DNA of 64,000 bases from Strongylocentrotus purpuratus. Lineage: Eukaryota > Echinodermata > Echinoidea > Camarodonta > Strongylocentrotidae. How positions within the stretch are numbered: the stretch's first letter is position 1; the number at the start of each line of letters is the position of its first letter. Where the stretch lies: NCBI RefSeq assembly GCF_000002235.5, contig NW_022145609.1, positions 4,967,214 through 5,031,213 of the forward strand. Direction: 5' to 3'. Position numbers and translations under genes: made by a program. This document shows positions 57,001-60,772 of the stretch, piece after piece. Below the pieces are notes generated by a model. The model did not search any database and was not told the origin of the DNA. It worked only from the letters and a program-made list of their open reading frames with translations.

Positions 57001-57163
57001 AATGTGTTAATGTACGTAGCACCTGTATTTGTGTGATTGTACTTACCTAGACAAAGGAAACCATTTCTTGAGAGAACATGTCCAGGAAAGCAAGCACATC
57101 TTAACCTCTTAGCAGCCGTCTCTACACATATCTGTGAGCACGGATGTGTCTGGTCACATTTAC
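710..57163 (-). CDS. EGFLAM: Pikachurin (EGF-like, fibronectin III and laminin G domain protein), internal part of gene
   Basis: Secreted matrix protein. In vertebrates pikachurin binds dystroglycan through its LamG domains at photoreceptor ribbon synapses; the role in this invertebrate is not known. Eleven exons join in the order 57163-57047, 38215-37934, 16892-16688, 12087-11943, 10643-10445, 9913-9788, 4357-4117, 3645-3417, 2709-2529, 1829-1751, 853-710. Every junction has AG/GT borders and matching phase, and the reading frame stays open for about 649 codons. The product reads EGF, acidic SG-rich linker, EGF, LamG1, EGF, LamG2, EGF, LamG3 (first half). Motifs such as RFPRFYG, FDCGSG, GNAHHPC and FIGRSYL match my memory of vertebrate EGFLAM at the same places. 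Agrin and perlecan have paired EGFs between LamG domains, so they fit less well. Start codon, signal peptide, FN3 domains and the LamG3 end are outside the window. Confidence 0.9.
854..1750 (-). other. EGFLAM intron (897 bp)
   Basis: Holds a C11/A9 run at 1104-1123 and a purine-rich stretch of GAGA type at about 1390-1560. Nothing else recognised. Confidence 0.8.
1751..1829 (-). CDS. EGFLAM: EGFLAM exon: start of LamG3
   Basis: A 79 bp exon, acceptor GATATAG, donor AG|GTAAGA, phase 1 to phase 2. It encodes IEETVTEPSFIGRSYLWF and NEITSR. FIGRSYL is the conserved opening of EGFLAM LamG3. The exon is short, but its phase fits both neighbours and both splice sites are good. Confidence 0.88.
1830..2528 (-). 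other. EGFLAM intron (699 bp)
   Basis: AT-rich, with short oligo(A) and oligo(T) runs. No repeat element or exon seen. Confidence 0.8.
2529..2709 (-). CDS. EGFLAM: EGFLAM exon: LamG2 end and EGF3
   Basis: A 181 bp exon, acceptor TTGCAG after a long pyrimidine tract, donor G|GTCAGT, phase 0 to phase 1. It encodes VLVNDNALDLINEA, then GANVGNAHHPC and an hEGF module with cysteines C-x4-C-x5-C-x8-C-x-C-x8-C (GYNGEC, CDCRLGFKGTYCEI). The donor has C at +3, a weaker but known form. The LamG tail and the EGF are fused in one exon, whereas LamG1 and EGF2 are on separate exons. Confidence 0.93.
2925..3425. repeat. Pyrimidine-rich degenerate minisatellite derived from an exon-intron junction
   Basis: Occupies most of the 707 bp intron 2710-3416. 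A (CT)n core lies at 2999-3028. Two nearly identical units of about 69 bp occur around 3060-3160. Degenerate units continue up to the splice donor of exon 3645-3417. On the gene strand each unit starts with a string like the true junction (CCAAAGG|GTGAGAGATAG): CAGAGGGTGAAAGATAG at about 3066-3083 and 3135-3152, AAAGGATGAGGGATAG near 3219-3237, and GGATGAGAGATAG near 3309-3320. Confidence 0.75.
3417..3645 (-). CDS. EGFLAM: EGFLAM exon: LamG2, second part
   Basis: A 229 bp exon, acceptor CTGCAG, donor AGG|GTGAGA, phase 2 to phase 0. It encodes TLHNWHIVEVSRTAREG, LRVDNQPTV, GAFTQTSFDTNLYIGG and SFSGDIQR. The usual LamG cysteine after FxG is absent here (GDI rather than GCI); my memory of vertebrate EGFLAM LamG2 also lacks it. 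The splice donor lies at the edge of a degenerate minisatellite whose units resemble the exon-intron junction. Confidence 0.93.
3646..4116 (-). other. EGFLAM intron (471 bp)
   Basis: AT-rich, with a degenerate ACC/ATC trinucleotide array at about 3993-4085. Nothing else recognised. Confidence 0.8.
4117..4357 (-). CDS. EGFLAM: EGFLAM exon: LamG2, first part
   Basis: A 241 bp exon, acceptor TTTGCAG, donor AG|GTAAGA, phase 1 to phase 2. It encodes VIEIHTPSFNSSHSSH (an N-S-S sequon), MEIIFKPKEPSGILIYSG, GDFFSITLDENYIGFKF and DCGSGPAVLR. Strand order and the terminal FDCGSG...R match LamG1. Codon use is markedly G/C-ending compared with the surrounding intron, as expected of a constrained exon. 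Confidence 0.93.
6076..6185. repeat. CAT/CCT trinucleotide microsatellite
   Basis: Imperfect array of ATC/CTC triplets (atcatcctc, atcagcatt). The same type recurs at 3993-4085 and 51172-51295. Confidence 0.9.
6659..6735. repeat. Degenerate TTGAA pentanucleotide array
   Basis: Repeated AATTGAA/AACTGAA words. It resembles the TTGAA tails of the LINE remnants elsewhere in the window, so it may be an expanded LINE tail. Confidence 0.6.
8092..8245. repeat. Compound (AT)n-(GA)n microsatellite
   Basis: Alternating AT over about 40 bp (8092-8131), then GA with A-rich interruptions to 8245, inside a broader purine-rich stretch from about 7915. Confidence 0.95.
9467..9750 (+). mobile_element. tRNA-derived SINE, apparently full length
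   Basis: A tRNA-like head starts near 9471. A-box-like GTGGTCAAGTGG is at 9476-9487 and B-box-like AGTTCGAGTCCTG at about 9521-9533. GTGTCGT (9471-9477) can pair with GCGGCAC (9536-9542) as an acceptor stem if G-U pairs are allowed. The loop CTGTTGA suggests an Asn-type (GTT) parent, with low certainty. The body contains ATTTGCCAC and AAATGGGTACC, also found in the SINE at 40.8 kb. The 3' end is AAGCGCTATACAAGAACCC followed by ATT repeats. Flanking TTACAT at 9461-9466 and 9748-9753 is a likely target-site duplication. It lies in the gene intron in the orientation opposite to EGFLAM. Confidence 0.88.
9788..9913 (-). CDS. EGFLAM: EGFLAM exon: EGF2 between LamG1 and LamG2
   Basis: A 126 bp symmetric phase 1-1 exon, acceptor ATGCAG, donor G|GTAAGT. 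It encodes GECSDGVCKHHVCTNGGAC and ends LCPLGTHGSVCED. Six cysteines form an hEGF module (C-x4-C-x5-C-x9-C-x-C-x8-C). A seventh, in GEC, is placed to pair with the GCI cysteine of LamG1. Only one EGF lies between LamG1 and LamG2, which distinguishes this protein from agrin and perlecan. A SINE ends 34 bp beyond the donor. Confidence 0.93.
10101..10426. promoter_or_regulatory. Cluster of DR1-type nuclear receptor half-site pairs (candidate)
   Basis: AGGTCAAAGGTCA, an exact DR1 consensus, at 10198-10210. Near matches AGGTCAAAGGTCG at 10101-10113 and AGGTCAAAGGTCT at 10361-10373. An overlapping pair, AGGTCA-A-AGGTGA-A-AGGTCA, lies at 10407-10426. DR1 sites are bound by RXR heterodimers, HNF4 and COUP-TF. 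Part of the clustering comes from local duplication, so function is uncertain. Confidence 0.35.
10245..10329 (-). pseudogene. Partial duplicate of EGFLAM exon 10643-10445 (3' end plus donor)
   Basis: About 85 bp matching 10440-10524 at an offset of 195 bp, with six differences by eye (about 93%). It keeps the open frame (RPYPKGSMLGGQNVG) and the GGTGAG donor, but lacks the 5' two thirds of the exon and any acceptor in a compatible phase. Three of the six changes alter residues. Best read as a relic of local duplication and not an extra coding exon. Confidence 0.85.
10445..10643 (-). CDS. EGFLAM: EGFLAM exon: LamG1, last part
   Basis: A 199 bp exon, acceptor TATACAG, donor G|GTGAGT, phase 0 to phase 1. 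It encodes GDLFVGGFNTTAEVRDG (an N-T-T glycosylation sequon), FQGFKGCIESIDI and RPYPKGSMLGGQNVG. GCI carries the usual late LamG cysteine. The end passes into VGEC of the next exon, as I remember it from vertebrate EGFLAM. The last 80 bp and donor of this exon are copied 195 bp downstream in the intron (see the repeat at 10245-10329). Confidence 0.93.
10797..10975 (+). mobile_element. LINE 3' untranslated tail remnant
   Basis: Ends in CTTGCAGTCGAGTCTGGAAT, then AAAGTCTTGAATTGAATT and further TTGAA words, a typical non-LTR retrotransposon 3' end with AATAAA and a pentamer tail. An internal direct duplication of about 60 bp (units near 10797-10857 and 10860-10917) shares CCCTCTTATT and CATGTAAATA. 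No coding part is visible. Confidence 0.65.
11411..11483. repeat. Hairpin repeat family, copy 1
   Basis: Arms ATCTGTTAAAAGCCAGAAGG and CCTTCTGGCTCCAAACAGAC surround a loop starting GCTCAT and containing ACAG. Member of the dispersed inverted-repeat family described in the findings. Confidence 0.8.
11943..12087 (-). CDS. EGFLAM: EGFLAM exon: LamG1, middle part
   Basis: A 145 bp exon, acceptor TTAAAG, donor CCG|GTAAGT. It completes an Arg codon split with the previous exon and ends in phase 0. It encodes FDCGQGAAVITSRTSVTL, then WHTLKIGRDARKGWLQLDD and RGTTP. The FDCG and WH..K..R...G.L.LD strings are LamG hallmarks. The same segment in LamG2 begins at the same split-Arg phase, so the two domains share this intron position. 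Confidence 0.93.
12489..12529. repeat. (GA)n microsatellite
   Basis: Nearly pure GA over about 40 bp within a longer purine-rich stretch. Confidence 0.95.
13250..13326. repeat. Hairpin repeat family, copy 2 (best preserved stem)
   Basis: Left arm ATCTGTTTGTAGCCAGAAGG continuing GCATTAA; right arm TTAATGCCCTTCTGGC then TCCAAACAGA. The stem is about 27 bp with one obvious mismatch, and the loop is about 18-20 nt. Loop orientation is opposite to most other copies. Confidence 0.88.
14106..14128. repeat. Possible decayed half copy of the hairpin family
   Basis: ATAATGCATTCTGGCTTTCA resembles the right arm of the family. I cannot find a clear left arm. Confidence 0.3.
14871..14936. repeat. Short tandem repeat, about 25 bp unit, three copies
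   Basis: Three units of the form GGCTCTnnnGAGGGGTAAnAAA in succession. Confidence 0.8.
16290..16360. repeat. End of a dispersed repeat (TACAGTxAAACCTGCTTTA family)
   Basis: TACAGTGAAACCTGCTTTA followed by AAAGACCACTTGTCTACAG. The same beginning occurs in reverse orientation at 30471-30592. Probably the edge of an ancient transposon; family not identified. Confidence 0.5.
16688..16892 (-). CDS. EGFLAM: EGFLAM exon: LamG1, first part
   Basis: A 205 bp exon, acceptor ATACAG, donor CAG|GTATGT, entering in phase 1 and leaving in phase 2. It opens LamG1 right after the EGF1 end with AVNIRFPRFYGTSYLSIP, which is the part I recognise most strongly from EGFLAM proteins. It continues through FYITISFKPESLNGRLLF and ends in VDGKAVFR. 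These are the first beta strands of the laminin G sandwich. The exon sits alone between a 21 kb and a 4.6 kb intron. Confidence 0.93.
19360..19525. repeat. (CT)n microsatellite with interruptions
   Basis: CT-rich array with pure CT at about 19490-19520. Similar arrays lie at 23700-23755, 24430-24540, 25130-25190, 31198-31290 and 36470-36530. Confidence 0.9.
21232..21432. repeat. Two neighbouring short tandem duplications
   Basis: CTCAATGCAGTAC-type 15 bp units, three copies, at 21232-21270. Then a two-copy repeat of about 45-60 bp (GCCTCTTAT ... GGTTCAGTACAT) at 21327-21432. Confidence 0.8.
22608..24150 (+). mobile_element. LINE (non-LTR retrotransposon) 5'-truncated copy, 3' end
   Basis: An open frame at 22608-22901 ends in LALPKPKSESCRRMFLYRGS, REFNRLPNNIKLSNSLSVFC and KELSAIH, the usual C-terminal pattern after the reverse transcriptase domain of Jockey/CR1-like LINEs. 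The catalytic domain is absent, so this is a 5'-truncated copy. The 3' part contains GTACCTGGACCCCCAGGAAG, a perfect stem-loop at 23976-24001, AATAAA and an (AATAC)n tail at about 24128-24150. A G18 run (22956-22973) and a CT microsatellite (23700-23755) interrupt the 3' part. It is possible that 23.0-23.9 kb is an insertion rather than LINE 3' UTR. Confidence 0.7.
23976..24001 (+). other. Stem-loop near the LINE 3' end
   Basis: CAGTGTCATA and TATGACACTG form a perfect 10 bp stem around a 6 nt T-rich loop. Terminal hairpins like this are known in some LINEs as recognition structures for their own reverse transcriptase. Confidence 0.75.
25982..26057. repeat. Hairpin repeat family, copy 3
   Basis: Left arm ATCTGTTTGGAGCCAGAAGG then GCGTTAACTCAT; right arm ACAGAGTTAATGCCCTAATG then GCTTCATACAGAT. 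Good reference copy for the loop (ACTCAT ... ACAGAGTT). Confidence 0.88.
26132..26410. mobile_element. MITE-like element with inverted repeats and four near-palindromic 16-mers
   Basis: Left end TTCATCAGCTTGAGTTGG, CCAAATAGCCCGGTATTT, CTGATTC is mirrored on the right by GAATCAG, AAATAGCGGGCTATTTGG, CCAACTCGAGCTGATGAG. The inverted repeats are about 55 bp with a few mismatches. Inside, AAATAGCGGGCTATTT (near 26273) and AAATAGCCCGCTATTT (near 26330) form a second nested inverted pair. No coding capacity. A related end is at 63797-63848. Confidence 0.8.
28191..28275. repeat. Hairpin repeat family, copy 4
   Basis: CATATCA ... GGAGCCAGAAGTGGATTAAC on the left and ATAATGCCCTTCTGGCTCTC ... TGATATG on the right. 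Loop ACTCAT ... ACAGAG in the same orientation as copy 3. Confidence 0.85.
28424..28490. repeat. Hairpin repeat family, copy 5 (diverged)
   Basis: GCTAGAAGGTCATTAGCTCA on the left and ATAACCTTCTGGCTCTCATG on the right, 149 bp after copy 4. Confidence 0.65.
30471..30592. repeat. Dispersed repeat end (TACAGTxAAACCTGCTTTA family), reverse orientation
   Basis: Ends TCGTTAAAGCAGGTTTGACT then GTA, the reverse complement of the start of 16290-16360. GTGGTCTTTCTATACAGGTG lies next to it. Related words (GGCAGGTGGCCTTTATGTAC) stand at its other side. Confidence 0.55.
31198..31335. repeat. CT-rich microsatellite
   Basis: CT array with pure runs around 31229-31254, grading into a C-rich stretch (actccccctc repeats) to about 31335. 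A CpG-richer segment follows to about 31580. Confidence 0.9.
32766..32914. mobile_element. Small MITE with terminal inverted repeats
   Basis: GGCCTGTTTCATAAAACTTG on the left is mirrored by CAAGTTTTATGAAACAGGGT on the right, with GTTATC/GATATC adjoining. About 149 bp, no coding capacity. Confidence 0.75.
33594..33637. repeat. Two-copy tandem repeat, about 22 bp unit
   Basis: CCAAAACACTTAAAGGGGAG followed directly by a nearly identical unit. Confidence 0.85.
36470..36640. repeat. CT-rich microsatellite region
   Basis: Imperfect CT/TTTCTC array. No open reading frame of interest. Confidence 0.8.
37934..38215 (-). CDS. EGFLAM: EGFLAM exon: acidic Ser-Gly/GGE linker plus EGF1
   Basis: A 282 bp exon, phase 1-1, acceptor ACACAG and donor G|GTAAGT. 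The first half is acidic and disordered-looking (ETIDIDSD, TDDEDFGEGSGSGDGE) and holds two adjacent Ser-Gly dipeptides flanked by Asp/Glu, the usual context for glycosaminoglycan attachment. A run of six Gly-Gly-Glu units follows, encoded by a 9-bp tandem repeat at 38066-38119. The second half is an hEGF-type module with cysteines C-x4-C-x5-C-x8-C-x-C-x8-C (ENGGTC, CTCALGWEG, ending MCED). It leads directly into LamG1. The linker suggests that the invertebrate protein may be a proteoglycan; this is inference. Confidence 0.9.
38066..38119 (-). repeat. Coding 9-bp tandem repeat (Gly-Gly-Glu)6
   Basis: Five units of CGCCACCCT and one of CGCCGCCCT on the + strand, in frame within EGFLAM exon 38215-37934. 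Likely to vary in copy number. Confidence 0.95.
38862..39143. mobile_element. MITE-like foldback element with long inverted repeats
   Basis: The left end has GTGTTTTACAAAGACTTTAA, then GTTGGACTTAAC and GGCCATTCATGCCACT. The right end mirrors it with AGTGGCATGAATGGCC, GTTAAGTCCAACTTAAAG and TTTGTGAAACACTCCCC. The arms match over roughly 90-100 bp with small indels, and inner words (GGTCTCTC/GAGAGACC, TGACGTA/TACGTCA) also mirror. Shares ends with 43204-43503. Confidence 0.8.
39447..39641. repeat. Short imperfect direct repeat
   Basis: AGGACCAAAGGGGTGGAAAG at 39447 and AGGACCAAAGGGTGGCAAG at about 39602, each followed by AGAATnCA...CAGATCAT-like sequence. Confidence 0.6.
40833..41192 (+). mobile_element. 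tRNA-derived SINE, diverged
   Basis: B-box-like GGGTTCAAATCCC near 40887-40899, with an A-box-like stretch (ATAGTGGTTTA) upstream. The body shares ATTTGCCAC ... CACCCAGGTG and AAATGGGTACC with the SINE at 9.5 kb. It ends AGCCCTTAGAG ... GTATTAAGCCCCACAT and a short ATT tail. Confidence 0.75.
41676..42295. repeat. CT microsatellite and long pyrimidine-rich tract
   Basis: Pure CT around 41693-41724, then about 550 bp of CT/ATCTC-rich degenerate sequence. The open frames here are low-complexity artefacts. Confidence 0.85.
42875..43039. mobile_element. MITE with perfect 18 bp terminal inverted repeats
   Basis: TAGGCGGTGTCACACAGA at 42875-42892 and TCTGTGTGACACCGCCTA at 43022-43039. 165 bp, non-coding, terminal TA consistent with a TA target duplication (mariner/IS630-like style, inferred). 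Confidence 0.85.
43204..43503. mobile_element. MITE-like element, same family as 38862-39143
   Basis: Begins GGGGGATGTTACATAAAG with TTAAGTTGGACTTAAC; ends TTTTTAAGTTCAACTTTGAG ... TTTGTGAAACACCCCC. The interior is unrelated and AT-rich. Confidence 0.75.
44222..44285. other. Nested inverted repeat
   Basis: AAGAGTGGAATCC (44222-44234) and GGATTCCACTCTT (44273-44285) are perfect complements. A small ACCCT/AGGGT hairpin sits just inside the left arm. Confidence 0.7.
44652..44752. repeat. Hairpin repeat family, copy 6 (diverged)
   Basis: GAGAGCTGGAAGGGTATATT on the left and ACACTCTTCTGTCTCTCAAC on the right. The loop is longer than in other copies. Confidence 0.5.
45333..45400 (-). mobile_element. 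LINE 3' tail remnant, minus orientation
   Basis: TTCAATTCAATTCAAGGTTT then ATTAAAATATATCTTCCCAG. Read on the minus strand this is AATAAACC followed by TTGAATTGAA, as in the tail at 10.97 kb. Confidence 0.5.
45636..45870 (+). mobile_element. LINE 3' end fragment
   Basis: Encodes GDNAFQASAPQLWNDLP, the conserved C-terminal motif of CR1/L2/Jockey-like LINEs, followed by SPSFKGSHN. Stops occur within and after it. The tail is AGAGCACTATACAAACGACT followed by ATT repeats at 45851-45868. Confidence 0.75.
45873..46024. repeat. Short direct duplication
   Basis: CATTTAATCATCTTTTGATA with TATGCTCTTGGTG at 45873-45905, and a second copy at about 45989-46020. Confidence 0.75.
46098..46134. repeat. Two-copy 16 bp tandem repeat
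   Basis: GTTACCTAATCCCATG twice in succession, followed by a third partial GTTAC. Confidence 0.85.
46768..46841. repeat. Hairpin repeat family, copy 7
   Basis: GATGGAGCCAGAGAGTTGTT on the left; AAATGCCCTTCTGGTTCCAA then ACAGAT on the right. Loop reads in the reverse orientation, like copy 2. Confidence 0.75.
46944..46991. repeat. (TA)n microsatellite
   Basis: About 24 uninterrupted TA units. Confidence 0.97.
47937..48017. repeat. (CT)n microsatellite
   Basis: Around 60 bp of pure CT with short CCCT edges. Confidence 0.97.
49639..49720. repeat. Hairpin repeat family, copy 8
   Basis: TTCTGCTGGGAGCCAGAAGT then GTGTTAACCCAT; loop with TACTACAGAG; right arm GTTAATGCTTTTCTGGTTCT then TAACAGAAG. 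Confidence 0.8.
50845..50925. repeat. Hairpin repeat family, copy 9
   Basis: ATCTGTTGAGAGCCAGAAGG then GCATTAATACAT; loop with TACTACAG as in copy 8; right arm GGTTAATCCATCTGGCTTTC. Confidence 0.78.
51172..51345. repeat. CAT trinucleotide microsatellite
   Basis: Imperfect ATC/CACCATC array. Open frames across it are low-complexity. Confidence 0.9.
53194..53343. mobile_element. MITE with repeated ATTGAT/ATCAAT words
   Basis: GGGCCCCGTCTAATAAAGAG on the left is mirrored by CTCTTTATAAGGCAGGGCC on the right. The interior holds GATATCAATCGCAAC and TTGCGATTGATT, repeated and inverted. About 150 bp, non-coding. Confidence 0.78.
56103..56317. mobile_element. MITE-like element with TGTTCAGATATG ends
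   Basis: AAGGTTTGTTCAGATATGGC on the left is mirrored by TGCCGCAACATATCTGAACA then GGCCTTT on the right. About 215 bp, non-coding. The element's ends are CpG-rich compared with its surroundings. Confidence 0.7.
57047..57163 (-). CDS. EGFLAM: EGFLAM exon: isolated EGF-like module upstream of the acidic linker
   Basis: A 117 bp exon bounded by acceptor TTGCAG and donor G|GTAAGT, phase 1 at both ends, so it is a symmetric module exon. It encodes 39 residues with six cysteines spaced C-x5-C-x3-C-x9-C-x-C-x12-C. The short x3 gap and long last loop (CACFPGHVLSRNG) are of the LDL-receptor/cEGF kind, unlike the three hEGF-type modules farther along. Phase 1 joins exactly to the next recognised exon 18.8 kb away. 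Assignment to EGFLAM rests on strand, phase and position; it could belong to a different upstream gene, but I see no sign of one between. I am not certain vertebrate EGFLAM has this module. Confidence 0.75.
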
Positions 57164-57884
57164 CTGCAAGAGATAAGAGAATATATATATATGTTTAAAT
57201 TCATCTTTGATTAAGTACTAAGTTAACTTTTTAAGAAGAGGGCCAGTACTGATATTGACAATACATAGCTCTTACGGCCTTCTTGTGGCAAGATCAGAAA
57301 AATATACCATACAACTTTTACAAGTGATCAACAAGAGTAAAAGAAAAAAAAGTTCAACATTCAAATAAAAAAGAATGATCCCTTCCACCTTGAAATTTTG
57401 CCATGAAAACTTCAACTCAAGATGGACTCTCAGACTGGGAAAGTGAGTCATCAGAAGCACGACACCCCTCCCCTCTAACCATCTTGACCTATGACCTCCA
57501 TTACAACCTGTCACACAGACTTGACCTCAGTTAAATGCCTTAATTTCGTTTGGTGGCTGGCATTGGGCTACAATTAAGGCTGAATACTTTTCCAGTTTCG
57601 GTTCCGTATTCAGAAGTCACCTTCTTCCTCGCTGCTTCTTATTTTTCTACTTTGAAATATTCTCTACCATTTTTGTTTGCTTGCTTCCTCTCTATCCTCT
57701 TCTCTTTCTTTGACCATTTCATATTTTCCACCGTCTCCAACTTTCTCTATTTTTCTCTTTCTCTCTCTCTCTCTGTTTTTCTTCTGCCTGCTCAAACTTT
57801 CTTCTCTGTTTTTATACTTGCCATAACTCTCTATCTCTTCATATCCTATCTTTTCCTTACCCTCATTCTACATGTAATCTCCCT

Positions 57885-58029
57885 CCCCTCCCCTCCCCTC
57901 CCCTCCTCACTCTCTCTCTCTCTCTCTGTTAAATTTTCATCCTCCTTACGATCCCTCTCTATCTCTCCTTACTCATTCTCCCTTGCATGGTCCACCTCTC
58001 TGTCTCATTCATACTATCACGTTTGTACT

Positions 58030-58090
<61 letters not shown>
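57885..58090. repeat. (CCCCT)n and (CT)n microsatellites
   Basis: Five CCCCT units at 57889-57905 and about 58 bp of pure CT at 58032-58089, in a pyrimidine-rich region from about 57640. Confidence 0.95.
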
Positions 58091-58094
<4 letters not shown>

Positions 58095-60746
58095 ATATCT
58101 CTCTATATATCCATCCATCTCCTCTTGTCGCTCTTCATTTTCTTACAATTGGCCCGTTTCTCACCCTACAGCCCATCCACCCTGCTAAGGATCACGTCCA
58201 GGAATGTCTTGTTTTTCCACTTGTTCCATTAGCTTTACTCCAGCTCCCTCCGCCCTCCTTGAGTGAATAGCACCAGACACCCGTAAAAGGCCGGAAAGTA
58301 AGCTTCGTTTTCGGGACAAAATATTTTATAAACAGGGGTGTACTTGACCCTAACAGCCATCCATATTTCTTGGTCTATTTTTACAGCCTCCCATCTTGGC
58401 ATTATTTGGTGAACTGAACAAATATGGGGAGTTTGAGAGAGTGACATCCTAATGCATCAATTCATGTTTTTATCTTTGCTCACTCAGCCCTACATATTCT
58501 GTGGAAGGTGCAAGATATATTGAACATTATTGTAGGGAAACAACAAAATATGGACAAAGCCATGTAAATTGTTGCACCTGCCCTAGTTCAACACTTGGAG
58601 GGGGAAGAATATGCAACTCCCCCTGGAAGAAGCGAAAATAGGAAAGCATTAGTATATCTGTGAAACTTTATAATGATATGCATATGGAAATATTTCTAGG
58701 ACGGAACTACCTTAAATGTTAAAACGCATGTTTTCAGACAGCAATGACAGTATAAAAGCATTCGCTTTATTACCCATACCCTTTTCATGACTTCACTGGA
58801 TATACCACATTTGTATAAAAGAAGCATCTGCCTTCCATACTACAGACCAACCGATCTTAAGATTTGAAAAGAAAAGAAAAACCAAACATTATTATCGGAA
58901 GGAGATCTACCCCTGTAAAATTAAATGAGAAAAATATTTAAATTGAATGAATCTCATCCTCTTCATTTCTACATCAATAGACTCCTCTAAGCACCAGAGG
59001 GAGATGAAAGAATATTGATTCAGAACTGAACAAGTAGAAAGAACAGTCCCAAAGGAAATGAAACAAGTGTTTCGATTCAAAAAGCACATTTCCTACAGCA
59101 GTGCACACAGGAAAGGAGCGTTGTTTGTCTGCGGAAACTAGCCTATTGTCAACTCGACCATAAGAAAATGGGTTTCCTCTCCTGGCGGCCTGCATTTAAA
59201 ACTTCAATTGTAGCAGTAAGTAAAAGGAGCAAGAATTTGGATGCAAAAGTGATGTTCTTGAAGGCAATCTGACTTCGATCAAATTGAAAAGATGTGCAAA
59301 AAGAAGAATTGGATAACTAATTTGCAAGTTATTTGAAAAAGGGATAATTTTTTTAAAATAAATATCTTAAATTTTTTAAAAGAAGGGAGAAGATTATATT
59401 TCCTCTTCTTTTCTTTGTTATAATTTTCTTTTGCAAGAAAATATCATAAAATAAAATATTGTTTAAATCATTTTTTTATCATTTCATTACAAAAATATTA
59501 TTATGTAATGTACAAATGGACGGAATTTGGAATGAGAAATTTCATGCCTTTGTGACAAGTTTCACAAAATGTAATGAGGGATACCTGGGTGAAAACATGG
59601 ACTGGTCCATGTTGAAAATAAGTTGTTCTATACCTGCTTATGTTGCACAAGTGACAAAGGCATACCAGAAAGAATGTCCTCAAGAGTTAGAGCCCAGAGG
59701 AGACCACTACGCATACCACTGATCAATACCAACCATTCTCCTGCATTGATCTGGTAGGAGGAAAACACTCTAACCCCAAAGCATCTCATGGTCTCATCAT
59801 AAGTAACCCCTCAAAGGAAGTATGGATTCCCATTGTCCTTACATACCCGCTGTCTTTGTTGACTTATGAGTTTTATTTGCTGTCATAATGTTTCACTATC
59901 AATGGATTAGGAAAACGCTTCAGACGGGCCGCAAACTTTCAAAAGGAACGAAACCAAACAACCTGCATTCAATCTTGATTCTAGACTATTTGTTGTTCGG
60001 TCTTTGGGGGTTAGAGAATATTGATTGAAAAAAAAGAAGAAGATGGGACATTCGGCAGGCATGAAGACAGGAAGATGCAAGCATAGATTTAGACTAGTTC
60101 CAAGGTGGATTAAAATCAATCGGACGACCACAAACGCGGTCAAGATCAAAATTTGATCAAGATGTGTCTTTGGTTAACCCACTGTAGTCCTATAGGAGCA
60201 GCATTTGCAATAGGAATCTGTTTTACGATCCACTGGGAAAGTAGTCCAATTTCTAGGTCTTGGGAGATAGAACTGACCTGTATAGCCTCATCCAATACCA
60301 CTGAGGGATAAGAGTCTGTCAAGACTATTCTGTAATTCACTTATTCAATTTTCTAACTGGAATAGAATTGACTGTATTGACACAACAGGTGTTTACATGG
60401 AAATCTAGAAGTAAAAGCCAAAGAGGAGACACTCTAAAATGGGTGTGACCGACCCTAGCTAGTGGAAAGCTCTTCAAGAAGGCTTCAAGCCAGGTGCCAG
60501 ATCTTGGGCAACTTTAGCAGTTCTCAAAGCATTCTAATATTTCTGGACTACAAATCAACACTGTCATAGAATAAAAGAGATATTTCTTTCCCAGAAAATA
60601 TGATTAAATTTGTATACTCGCAGCGGAAGGTCAAATAAACCATGATTTAGATATTTAAATCTTATTTGAAAAATGGAAGAAAAGTGAGAAAAGAGGCAGA
60701 TAGCTATATTTAAGCCACCACAGCTATATATAAAATTACAGTCTTA

Positions 60747-60772
60747 AAACAAACAAACAAACAAACAAACAA
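60747..60772. repeat. (AAAC)n microsatellite
   Basis: Six AAAC units. Confidence 0.95.

Larger units (their letters stand above)
38216..57046 (-). other. EGFLAM intron (18.8 kb)
   Basis: Contains four MITE-like elements (38.86, 42.88, 43.20 and 53.19 kb) and a fifth at 56.10 kb, a SINE (40.83 kb), LINE tails (45.3 and 45.6 kb), hairpin copies 6-9, a (TA)n and several CT arrays. Segments 39.8-40.8, 46.2-46.7, 48.1-49.6 and 53.4-56.1 kb otherwise show nothing I can name. No coding exon with matching phase was seen. Confidence 0.7.

Noticed and set aside
710-57163. Agrin or perlecan as the gene identity.
   Set aside because: Those have two EGF modules between some or all LamG domains and different flanking motifs. 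Single EGFs and the FPRFYG, HHPC and FIGRSYL motifs fit EGFLAM.
60270-60317. Short minus-strand stretch with acceptor- and donor-like ends (IVLTDSYPSVVLDEAIQ).
   Set aside because: Too short, with no recognised domain and no phase partner; likely chance.
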